12,197 bases of DNA from CADEED01 sp035995425 (lineage in GTDB: Bacteria; Pseudomonadota; Gammaproteobacteria; Steroidobacterales; Steroidobacteraceae), in the NCBI GenBank assembly GCA_035995425.1, contig DASYKM010000264.1:1-12197 (forward strand), given 5' to 3'. A model generated the notes under the pieces. That model saw only the letters and a program-made list of their open reading frames with translations, did no database searches and was not told where the DNA came from. Each line of letters starts with the position of its first letter. Position 1 is the first letter of the stretch. The position numbers and the translations under genes were made by a program. Positions 6,227-12,197 of the stretch are shown here, piece by piece.

Positions 6227-7290
6227 TCGAAACTCCCACGTCGTTGCCCGAGCTCAAGAGTTCGCTCCTGGCGCTCGCCCGGGAACGAGGATTCGACGGC
6301 CTCGGCGTGAGCGAGGTCGCGATCCCGGCCGACGCCGCGCACCTGCAGCGCTGGCTCGATGCCGGCAAGCACGGCGAGATGGGCTACATGGCCAAACATG
6401 GCTCGCGCCGCACCCACGCGGAAGAACTGGTGCCCGGCACGGTCCGTGTGATGTCGGCGCGGATGAACTACTGGCCGGCGGACGCGCGCGATGCCGGGGA
6501 GGTCTTGCAGGATCCCGACGCGGCGTACGTGTCGCGCTACGCGCTGGGGCGCGACTACCACAAGGTGCTGCGCAACGCCCTGCAGGGACTCGCTGACGAC
6601 ATTGTCGAACGCATCGGGCCGATGGGTTATCGCGTGTTCGTGGACTCCGGACCGGTGCTCGAGAAAGCACTGGCGCGCAACGCGGGACTCGGGTGGATAG
6701 GCAAGCACACCAACCTCATCGCGCGCGACGCCGGCTCGTATTTCTTCATCGGCGAGATACTCACCGACCTGCCGTTGCCGACGGACGAAACCGCGACCGC
6801 GCACTGTGGCACCTGCTCGGCGTGCATTCCGGCCTGCCCCACCGGTGCGATCACCGCGCCCTATCAACTCGACGCGCGGCGTTGCATCTCGTATCTGACC
6901 ATCGAGCTGCACGGCGCGATTCCGACGGAGCTGCGCCGCATGATGGGCAACCGCATCTACGGCTGCGACGACTGTCAGCTGGTGTGCCCGTGGAACAAGT
7001 TCGCGCGCGCCGCCGCGCATCCGGATTTCAAGACGCGGCACAAGCTCGATGCTTCACGCCTGAGCGACTTGTTCGCGTGGAGCGAAGCTGAGTTTCTCGA
7101 GCGCACCGAGGGTTCCGCCATCCGGCGGATCGGCTATGAGCGCTGGCTGCGCAACATCGCCATCGCGCTGGGCAACGCGCCAGCGACACCGGCCAACACC
7201 TCGGCGTTGGCGGCGCGCGCCGATGATCCATCGGAGCTGGTGCGGGAACACGTGGCATGGGCGCGCGCGGAACACACCGCCCGAGCCTGA
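6214..7290 (+). CDS. queG: Epoxyqueuosine reductase QueG
   Basis: QueG (YjeS) is a cobalamin-dependent iron-sulfur enzyme that reduces epoxyqueuosine to queuosine in the wobble base of His, Tyr, Asn and Asp tRNAs. With GTG at 6214 as start it has 358 aa, slightly shorter than in E. coli. The conserved VDSGPVLEKALA (143-154) holds the catalytic Asp (D144). The ferredoxin-like part carries C198, C201, C204, C208 (HCGTCSACIPACPTG) and C224, C251, C254, C258 (GCDDCQLVCPW), enough for two 4Fe-4S clusters. WIGKHTNLI (161-169) is also typical. The frame is open upstream to 5863, but that region is antisense to nnr. It is the only confident plus-strand gene in the window. It diverges from nnr as in E. 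coli and converges on the small zinc-ribbon gene with an 18-nt gap. Confidence 0.96.
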   Translation: MTAAIETPTSLPELKSSLLALARERGFDGLGVSEVAIPADAAHLQRWLDAGKHGEMGYMAKHGSRRTHAEELVPGTVRVMSARMNYWPADARDAGEVLQDPDAAYVSRYALGRDYHKVLRNALQGLADDIVERIGPMGYRVFVDSGPVLEKALARNAGLGWIGKHTNLIARDAGSYFFIGEILTDLPLPTDETATAHCGTCSACIPACPTGAITAPYQLDARRCISYLTIELHGAIPTELRRMMGNRIYGCDDCQLVCPWNKFARAAAHPDFKTRHKLDASRLSDLFAWSEAEFLERTEGSAIRRIGYERWLRNIAIALGNAPATPANTSALAARADDPSELVREHVAWARAEHTARA

Positions 7291-7308
7291 CGACGACTGG
7301 GCTCCCGG

Positions 7309-7695
7309 CTACTCGGGATACCAGCGGCCGGGCTTGTCCTTGCGCGCGTCCGCCGGATCGACGAACTCCACGCGCGTGCGCGAATTCAGGAAGGCCGACA
7401 CCGCGAGGTTGAAGGCCACGAGAACGGAAACGATCACGGCTATCCACGCCCATTGGTTGAAAAGCGCCAGAAACAGGGCGGCGGGAGCGGCGGCTTCGAC
7501 CAACAACGCGCTGACGAACGAGAGCGTGTAGTAAGGCACGCCCGGCAGCACGCGCTCGAGACGGACACCGCAGTTCGTGCAGGTCAAAGGATCGCGCCGG
7601 CGCTTCGTGAATACCGGCAGTCTCACTGTTGGCGCGCCGCAGGCGGGGCAGTGACGGCTTCGCGTCTGGACCACGGTATCTTCCCGGTCCGGCAA
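7309..7695 (-). CDS. Small zinc-ribbon, two-helix membrane protein of unknown function
   Basis: I do not recognise a named gene; it resembles small DUF983-type zinc-ribbon membrane proteins in layout only. Counted from TTG at 7695 (128 aa), CPACG (16-20) and CTNCG (39-43) form a four-cysteine zinc ribbon, followed by two hydrophobic helices at about 56-79 and 82-104, then a polar tail ending RWYPE. A short hairpin with the ribbon in the cytoplasm is likely. The TTG start lies 9 nt after the panC stop; GTG at 7674 (121 aa, preceded by GGGAAG) is an equally plausible start and keeps the ribbon. It is the last gene of the pcnB-folK-kinase-panB-panC run, so probably co-transcribed. Convergent with queG. 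Confidence 0.8.
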   Translation of the reverse strand: MPDREDTVVQTRSRHCPACGAPTVRLPVFTKRRRDPLTCTNCGVRLERVLPGVPYYTLSFVSALLVEAAAPAALFLALFNQWAWIAVIVSVLVAFNLAVSAFLNSRTRVEFVDPADARKDKPGRWYPE

Positions 7696-7704
7696 GAGTG
7701 ATCT

Positions 7705-8556
7705 CTAACGCGCTGTGAACTGGACGTTGTCGATGAGGCGCGCCTTACCGAGACGCGAGGCAGTCAGGACGACGAAGTGATGGGTATCCGGCGTCGCCGG
7801 CGCCAGCGATTTTGCGTCACGCACACTGAAATAATCAGTGCGAAACCCGGCGTCGTCGAGCGCGGCGCGCCCGGCTGCTTCGAGCTTCGCGTAGTCGCGC
7901 GAGCCTGCCTGCAGCGCCGCGACGGCTTGCTTCAGCTGAAGGTAGATGGACGGCGCCAGCTTGCGCTGCGCCTGGTCGAGGTACTGGTTGCGCGAGCTCA
8001 TGGCGAGCCCATCAGCCTCGCGTACCGTCGGCGCGCCGACGATCTCCACGCGCATGCACAGGTCGGCGACCATGCGGCGGATCACCGTGAGCTGCTGGAA
8101 GTCTTTCTCGCCGAAGATCGCCACGTCCGGATCGACGATGTTGAACAGCTTGGCGACGACGGTCGCCACACCTTCGAAATGCCCGGGACGGAATTCGCCA
8201 CACAGGATGTTGGAGATGCCGGGCACTTCGACGCGCGTCGCGTGCGCGGCGCCATTCGGATAGATCTCGCCGACGTCGGGCATGAACATGAGATCGCAGC
8301 CCGCGTCCTCGAGCATCTTCGAGTCCTGCGCGGGGGTGCGCGGATAGTGCGCAAAATCCTCGTTGGGACCGAACTGCATCGGATTCACGAAGATGCTGGC
8401 GACGAAGCGTTTGCCGTGGCGGCGCGCGGCCTCGATGAGGCTCACATGCCCGGCGTGCAGATTGCCCATCGTCGGCACGAACACCACGCGCTCTCCGGCC
8501 GCGTGCCAGCGCGAGACCTGCGCGCGCACCTGGGCGATGGTGGTGACGGTCAGCAT
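7705..8556 (-). CDS. panC: Pantothenate synthetase PanC
   Basis: PanC condenses pantoate with beta-alanine using ATP, through a pantoyl-adenylate, the last step of vitamin B5 synthesis. From ATG at 8556 the protein is 283 aa, the same as E. coli PanC, and the N-terminus MLTVTTIAQVR aligns with that family. Motifs: PTMGNLHAGH (28-37, the HIGH-like nucleotide site), VNPMQFGP (57-64), FGEKDFQQL (148-156) and READGLAMSSRN (179-190, the KMSKS-like loop). An upstream in-frame ATG at 8580 would overlap the panB stop by 8 nt and add eight residues; I prefer 8556 on length and alignment, although its Shine-Dalgarno is poor. It follows panB directly, as is common. Confidence 0.96.
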   Translation of the reverse strand: MLTVTTIAQVRAQVSRWHAAGERVVFVPTMGNLHAGHVSLIEAARRHGKRFVASIFVNPMQFGPNEDFAHYPRTPAQDSKMLEDAGCDLMFMPDVGEIYPNGAAHATRVEVPGISNILCGEFRPGHFEGVATVVAKLFNIVDPDVAIFGEKDFQQLTVIRRMVADLCMRVEIVGAPTVREADGLAMSSRNQYLDQAQRKLAPSIYLQLKQAVAALQAGSRDYAKLEAAGRAALDDAGFRTDYFSVRDAKSLAPATPDTHHFVVLTASRLGKARLIDNVQFTAR

Positions 8557-8572
8557 GGATTCGCGACGGGCC

Positions 8573-9406
8573 TCAAGCATGGAACTCGTGCTCGGGCGCG
8601 GGATAGGTTTTCTTCTTCACCGCCTCGACGTAGCGCTTGAGCGCTTCGAGATTGGAACCGGCACCGTCCATGAAATTCTTCACGAAGCGCGGCTTGCGGC
8701 CCGAAGTGATGTCGAGCACGTCATAGAGCACCAGTATCTGCCCGTCGGTGTCGGGGCCCGCGCCGATGCCGATGACCGGCACTTCCAGGGCATCGGTGAT
8801 CTTCTTGCCGAGCTCCGAGGGAATGCATTCGAGCAGCACGATGTCGGCGCCGGCGGATTCGAGCGCCTTGGCGCTGTCGAGCATGCGTTTCGCGGCCGCA
8901 TCGTCGCGCCCCTGCACCTTGAAGCCGCCGGTCTTGTGCACCGACTGCGGCTTGAGACCCAGGTGCGCACACACGGCGATGTCGTGGCGCGCGAGGAATT
9001 CGACGATCTCGAGTTGCCCCAGGCCGCTTTCGAGCTTGACCATCTCCGCGCCGCCCTCCTGCATGAGACGCACGGAATTCGCCAGCGCGATGTCGGCGGT
9101 CGGGTAGCTCGCGAACGGCAGGTCGGCGACCAGGAACGGCCGATGCAGTCCGCGCGCCACCGCTTTGCAGTGATAGACGATGTCATCCATGGTCACGGGC
9201 ACGGTGGTGTCGTGACCCTGCAGCACCATGCCCAACGAGTCGCCGACCAGCACCAGGTCGGCGTCGGCGTTGTCGCACAACACCGCGAAACTCGCGTCGT
9301 AACAGGTGATGCAGGCGATCTTCTCGCGCTCGCGCTTCATCCGGTCGAGCGTGCCCAGCGACACCGGTGGCCGCGTCGAATCGCGTTGTTCGAGATGTGT
9401 GTACAA
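8573..9406 (-). CDS. panB: 3-methyl-2-oxobutanoate hydroxymethyltransferase PanB
   Basis: PanB adds a hydroxymethyl group from methylene-tetrahydrofolate to alpha-ketoisovalerate, giving ketopantoate. The 277 residues fold as a TIM barrel. Motifs: VGDSLGM (54-60) with metal-binding D56, GHDTTVPVTMDDI (64-76), DLPFASY (95-101) with D95, VKLE (123-126) with K124 and E126, HLGLKPQS (148-155), LLE with E193, and IGIGAGPDTDGQILV (212-226). The start is TTG, supported by GAGGGG 5 nt upstream and by alignment with PanB N-termini; no in-frame ATG is better placed. A folate-synthesis gene, folK, lies two genes upstream, which fits since PanB consumes a folate cofactor. Confidence 0.97.
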   Translation of the reverse strand: MYTHLEQRDSTRPPVSLGTLDRMKREREKIACITCYDASFAVLCDNADADLVLVGDSLGMVLQGHDTTVPVTMDDIVYHCKAVARGLHRPFLVADLPFASYPTADIALANSVRLMQEGGAEMVKLESGLGQLEIVEFLARHDIAVCAHLGLKPQSVHKTGGFKVQGRDDAAAKRMLDSAKALESAGADIVLLECIPSELGKKITDALEVPVIGIGAGPDTDGQILVLYDVLDITSGRKPRFVKNFMDGAGSNLEALKRYVEAVKKKTYPAPEHEFHA

Positions 9407-9411
9407 GAAGG

Positions 9412-9417
9412 CCCCTC
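9412..9417 (-). promoter_or_regulatory. Ribosome binding site deciding the TTG start of panB
   Basis: GAGGGG on the minus strand, 5 nt before the TTG at 9406, in the 21-nt gap after the kinase gene. It supports the non-ATG start of panB. Confidence 0.6.
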
Positions 9418-9427
9418 AGCAATCGCG

Positions 9428-10147
9428 TCAAATAGTACCGTGGCGCAGCGGGTTGTAATACATGCGCCCTTTCTTCATGCGGCGTATCGCACCCACCAGC
9501 TCGTCGTAGTCGCCCTGGTTCTGCACCGGATCGATGTTGGCGGCATTCACGATGAGCAGCGGCGACTGGTCGAATTCATGAAAGAAACGCGCATAGGCAT
9601 CGTTGAGCCGCGCGAGATAGGCGGCGTCGATGCTGCTTTCATAGGAGATGCCGCGCTTGGCGATGCGCTGCAACAGCGTCTCCACCGGAGCCTGGAGATA
9701 GACCACCAGGTCCGGCTTGGGCGGATCGACGGCCAGGCGCGACGCCACCTGCTCGTACAGGGCCATCTCGGCGGCGTCGAGCGTCAGGCCCGCGAACAGC
9801 CGGTCCTTTTCGAATAGATAGTCGGCGACGCGGCGCGGCGCAAACATGTCCTGCTGTTTGAGCGTGCCGAGCTGCTGCGCACGCTGGAACAGGAAAAAGA
9901 GCTGCGCCGGCAGGGCGCCCGATTTCTGATTGCGATAGAAGCGCTCGAGGAACGGATTCTGCGCGTCCTGCTCGAGCACCAGCTCCGCCTCGAGGCTCTC
10001 CGCGAGCTTTTTCGCCAGGCTGGTCTTGCCGACACCGATGGGACCTTCGATCACGATGTAGCGCTGCGCCAGCGCATCGGCACCGCCGCCGCGCGCGGCC
10101 GCGCTGCCTGGCGCTGCCGCCGATGCTTCCGTGTCCGGAGTGCTCAC
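9428..10147 (-). CDS. Deoxynucleoside kinase family protein
   Basis: This is a P-loop kinase of the deoxynucleoside kinase (dNK/dGK/dCK) family, which phosphorylates deoxynucleosides for dNTP salvage. Of 239 aa, the first 28 are a low-complexity Ala/Gly-rich leader. Then come RYIVIEGPIGVGKTSLA (29-45, P-loop), FLERFYRN (66-73), DYLFEKDRLFAGL (109-121, in place of the usual DRS-type substrate motif), YLQAPVETLLQRIAKRG (150-166, with the LID arginines) and a C-terminal PLRHG. The substrate base cannot be told from sequence. The start GTG overlaps the folK stop as GTGA, so translation is coupled. Placement between folK and panB is not seen in E. coli. No other in-frame start between the GTG and the P-loop looks better. 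Confidence 0.88.
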   Translation of the reverse strand: MSTPDTEASAAAPGSAAARGGGADALAQRYIVIEGPIGVGKTSLAKKLAESLEAELVLEQDAQNPFLERFYRNQKSGALPAQLFFLFQRAQQLGTLKQQDMFAPRRVADYLFEKDRLFAGLTLDAAEMALYEQVASRLAVDPPKPDLVVYLQAPVETLLQRIAKRGISYESSIDAAYLARLNDAYARFFHEFDQSPLLIVNAANIDPVQNQGDYDELVGAIRRMKKGRMYYNPLRHGTI

Positions 10148-10677
10148 AGTCGCTCGATGCCGCGGTTCGCCACGCGCGCGCGCAGCGCGCCGACCCGTCC
10201 CACGCCCGGCACTTCCAGGTCGGGAGCAATGTCGGCCAGTGGATAGAGGACGAAATCGCGCGCGGCGATGCCCGGATGCGGCAGCGTCAACGCATCAGTG
10301 GCGCGGGTCTCGCGGCCAACCACCAGCAGGTCGAGATCGATGAGCCGCGGGCCCCAGCGCTCGCGCGGCGGCTCGCGGCCGAGCTCGCGCTCGAGCGCGC
10401 GCAGTGCCGTCAGCAGGTCGTCGGGCGTCGACTGCGTGAGCAGCCCGGCCACCGCATTGACGAATGCCGGCTGCGCCACCTCGCCCAGCGGTTGCGTGCG
10501 ATAGAGCGGCGAGCTAACTACCAGGCGGCTGCGCGGCAGGCCGCGCAACGCCTGCAAGGCGCGCGTCACCTGCAGCGCCGGCTCGGCGAGATTGCTGCCC
10601 ACGCCGACGTAGGCGGGCAGCCAGCGAGCCGCGTTCTCGTTCGGGGTCAATGCAACCTCGGACGCGGCGGCATTCAT
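10144..10677 (-). CDS. folK: HPPK, 6-hydroxymethyl-7,8-dihydropterin pyrophosphokinase
   Basis: FolK moves pyrophosphate from ATP to 6-hydroxymethyl-dihydropterin, just before dihydropteroate synthase in folate synthesis. The protein has 177 aa from ATG at 10677. Motifs: YVGVGSNL (23-30), SSPLYRTQPLG (55-65), FVNAV (72-76), RWGPRLIDLDLL (107-118, with the paired Mg-binding aspartates) and LPHP (132-135), followed by RDFVLYPLADI. The frame is open upstream to 11613, but that part is antisense-like, Arg-rich and out of frame with pcnB. ATG overlaps the pcnB stop as ATGA. The pcnB-folK pair is conserved in gammaproteobacteria. About 20 residues precede the fold. Confidence 0.96.
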   Translation of the reverse strand: MNAAASEVALTPNENAARWLPAYVGVGSNLAEPALQVTRALQALRGLPRSRLVVSSPLYRTQPLGEVAQPAFVNAVAGLLTQSTPDDLLTALRALERELGREPPRERWGPRLIDLDLLVVGRETRATDALTLPHPGIAARDFVLYPLADIAPDLEVPGVGRVGALRARVANRGIERL

Positions 10678-12197
10678 GGGGCCGCGGGTGCGCGCCCCCG
10701 CCCACCGCGTCGTCGACGACGCGGACCGCGACGTGCCGCGCCGCCCTCGCCGGCCGGACGCTGCTGCGGCGTCAGTGCATCGGCCATGCGATCGCGGTCG
10801 GTCTGCGAGACTTCCTGCAGCCGGGTCCACCAGTCCGCCAGCTCGCGCGAGGCCAGACCCATGTCGGCGCGCAGCAGCAGCAGGTCGAAGCCGGCGCGAA
10901 AACGCGGCTGCTCGAGCATGCGCAGCGCGCGCCGGCCGCGCGGTTGTTCGAGGCGCGGTTGCGCGGCGAACATTTCGCGCACGCCGAGCGAGAAGCGCTT
11001 GGGAATGCTGATCCGCCCCTGCGCCTGGCGCGCGGCGCGGTCGACCGCGTCGACGATGGTGCCGATGTCGTGCCATTTTTCCTGCGGCTGCTTCTCGATG
11101 ATCTCGGCGATCGGCCCGTACAACAGCAGCGCGAACAGAAAGGTGGGAGTGACCGGCTTGCCGGCCGCCACGCGCTGATCGGTGTTGACCAGCCCCTGGC
11201 GCAACAGCCGCGCCACCGCGCCATCGGGATTCCGGTTGAGATAACCGGCCACCGACGGCAGCAGCTCGCCCAGCAGACCGTGCCGCTGCAGCACCACCAG
11301 GCTCATCGCCCCGTGACCGGTGAGGAACAGCTTGAGCGTCTCGTCGAACAGCCGCGCCGGCGGCACGCTGCCTAACAACTCGCGCAAGCTTGCGATCAGC
11401 GTGCCGGTCTCGCCGTCGAGCGTGAAGCCCAGTTTCGCCTCGAAGCGCGCCGCGCGCAGCATGCGCACCGGATCTTCGCGGTAACGCGTGGCCGGATCGC
11501 CGATGAGCTTCAGGCGCCGGGCGACGATGTCTTCCACACCGCCGGCATAGTCCCAGATCGAGAAGTCGGCGATGTTGTAGTACAGCGCGTTCGCGGTGAA
11601 ATCGCGGCGCCACACGTCGTCGTCGATGTTGCCGTAGGCGTTGTCGCGCAGGATGCGGCCGTGCTCGTCGGTGACGCGATCCTCGTCGTCATCGTCATTG
11701 CCGGCACCGGCGTGCCGTGAGCGATCGCGCTCGCGCTGCGGAGAGTTGCGGTGAAACCCCGTCTGATGCGGACCGGCCTCGGCGAGCACCACGCTCTCGT
11801 CGATCGCATCTTCGTCGTCATCGACGTCGTCGATGAGCTCGTCGTCCACGTCGTCATCGAGATCGGCGGCCGCGGGTTCGGGAATTTCCTCACCGACCTC
11901 CGGCGCGCTCATGGCGCGAAACGTCGCGACTTCGATGATCTCGCGGCCGAAGAACACGTGCGCCAGCCGGAAGCGCCGGCCGATGAGCCGGCAGTTGCGG
12001 AAGGTGCGTTTGACTTCTTCGGGCAGCGCGCTCGTGGCGATGTCGAAATCTTTCGGCGTGATGCCGATCAGCAGATCGCGGACACATCCGCCTACGAGAA
12101 AGGCTTCGTAGCCCGCCTCGCGCAGCCGGTACAACACACGCAGCGCATTGGGAGAAATCGCGGCACGCGATATGGAATGTTCGGCACGGGGGATGAT
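10674..12197 (-). CDS. pcnB: Poly(A) polymerase I PcnB, N-terminus outside the window
   Basis: PcnB adds poly(A) tails to RNA 3' ends, marking them for decay. 507 codons are visible; the frame continues past the right edge, where IIPRAEHSISRAAISPNALR matches the start region of the E. coli enzyme, so only a short N-terminus is missing. Motifs: LVGGCVRDLL and KDFDIAT (nucleotidyltransferase aspartates), FRNCRLIGRRFRLAHV, EIIEVATFR, RRDFTANALYY (third catalytic Asp), RYREDPVRMLRAARF (neck) and an Arg-rich tail RRGPRRRRRGGRGR that probably binds RNA. An insert of about 75 residues, very rich in Asp and Glu, lies between EVATFR and ILRDNAYG (about 11675-11900), where E. coli has a loop of some 25. 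The ATGA overlap with folK links translation. Confidence 0.97.
   Translation of the reverse strand: MIPRAEHSISRAAISPNALRVLYRLREAGYEAFLVGGCVRDLLIGITPKDFDIATSALPEEVKRTFRNCRLIGRRFRLAHVFFGREIIEVATFRAMSAPEVGEEIPEPAAADLDDDVDDELIDDVDDDEDAIDESVVLAEAGPHQTGFHRNSPQRERDRSRHAGAGNDDDDEDRVTDEHGRILRDNAYGNIDDDVWRRDFTANALYYNIADFSIWDYAGGVEDIVARRLKLIGDPATRYREDPVRMLRAARFEAKLGFTLDGETGTLIASLRELLGSVPPARLFDETLKLFLTGHGAMSLVVLQRHGLLGELLPSVAGYLNRNPDGAVARLLRQGLVNTDQRVAAGKPVTPTFLFALLLYGPIAEIIEKQPQEKWHDIGTIVDAVDRAARQAQGRISIPKRFSLGVREMFAAQPRLEQPRGRRALRMLEQPRFRAGFDLLLLRADMGLASRELADWWTRLQEVSQTDRDRMADALTPQQRPAGEGGAARRGPRRRRRGGRGRAPAAP
11371..11378 (-). repeat. TTGTTAGG word, copy 5 (pcnB)
   Basis: In frame as TTG TTA GGC (Leu-Leu-Gly) in the ELLGSVPPARLF segment of PcnB. 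A second Leu-Leu-Gly in the same gene, near 11270, uses CTG CTG GGC instead; it is the only exception among six. Confidence 0.75.

Noticed and set aside
6193..7041. Upstream in-frame extension of nnr, which would make a 779-residue protein
   Set aside because: It lies antisense to queG and has no similarity to the YjeF N-terminal family, while ATG 6192 begins a typical Nnr sequence.
7291..7308. Possible bidirectional terminator between convergent queG and the zinc-ribbon gene
   Set aside because: The 18-nt gap holds no convincing stem-loop or T-run; only a 4-bp CCCG/CGGG pairing spilling into the gene was seen.
8363..9817. Long plus-strand open frame (484 codons) opposite panC, panB and the kinase
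   Set aside because: It runs antisense across three clearly real genes, has no recognisable motif, and such frames are expected in GC-rich DNA.
10510..10520. GTAGTTAGC in folK as another copy of the TTGTTAGG word
   Set aside because: It differs in sequence and reading phase (Val-Val-Ser), so it does not belong to the series.
10678..11613. Upstream in-frame extension of folK, giving a possible 489-residue fusion
   Set aside because: The added part overlaps pcnB in another frame, is extremely Arg/Ala-rich, and FolK is complete from the ATG at 10677.
11800..11880. Tandem-repeat or CRISPR-like look of the GTC/GTCGTC-rich stretch on the plus strand
   Set aside because: It is the in-frame GAC/GAT coding of the acidic PcnB segment; there are no regular repeat-spacer units.

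Overview
The window is a GC-rich stretch of bacterial chromosome made almost entirely of housekeeping genes. Protein sequences (Hfq, MutL, AMIN-type AmiC, QueG, PcnB) and gene order point to a gammaproteobacterium, perhaps near Xanthomonadales/Nevskiales/Steroidobacter-like lineages. That placement is inference from sequence style, not from a search. No tRNA, rRNA, CRISPR array, prophage or complete insertion sequence was seen, and no stretch over 300 bases lacks a gene.

Left block (1-7290): read on the minus strand, nnr - tsaE - amiC - mutL - miaA - hfq, with queG divergent from nnr on the plus strand. This is the arrangement known from E. coli (queG | nnr-tsaE-amiB-mutL-miaA-hfq). The genes are tightly packed: nnr/tsaE overlap by GTGA and mutL/miaA overlap by 11 nt. 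The run covers NAD(P)HX repair, tRNA modification (t6A via TsaE, i6A via MiaA, queuosine via QueG), septal peptidoglycan cleavage, mismatch repair and the RNA chaperone Hfq. hfq is cut by the left edge.

Right block (7309-12197): again on the minus strand, pcnB - folK - deoxynucleoside kinase - panB - panC - a small zinc-ribbon membrane protein. It covers RNA polyadenylation, folate synthesis, deoxynucleoside salvage and pantothenate synthesis. Overlaps of ATGA and GTGA suggest one translationally coupled operon. pcnB runs off the right edge. The two blocks meet tail to tail at queG / zinc-ribbon protein, with an 18-nt gap.

Three things stand out beyond ordinary annotation. (1) All seven TTA leucine codons I found in the window lie in one context, TTG(or CTG)-TTA-G, giving a recurring word TTGTTAGG(C) inside five unrelated genes. 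It looks like a genome-wide DNA word rather than chance. (2) A perfect 29-bp inverted repeat with a 1-nt centre sits between amiC and mutL and supplies the amiC stop codon. (3) PcnB carries a long acidic insertion in its catalytic domain. Non-ATG starts are common (GTG for miaA, tsaE, queG and the kinase; TTG for panB and possibly the small membrane protein).
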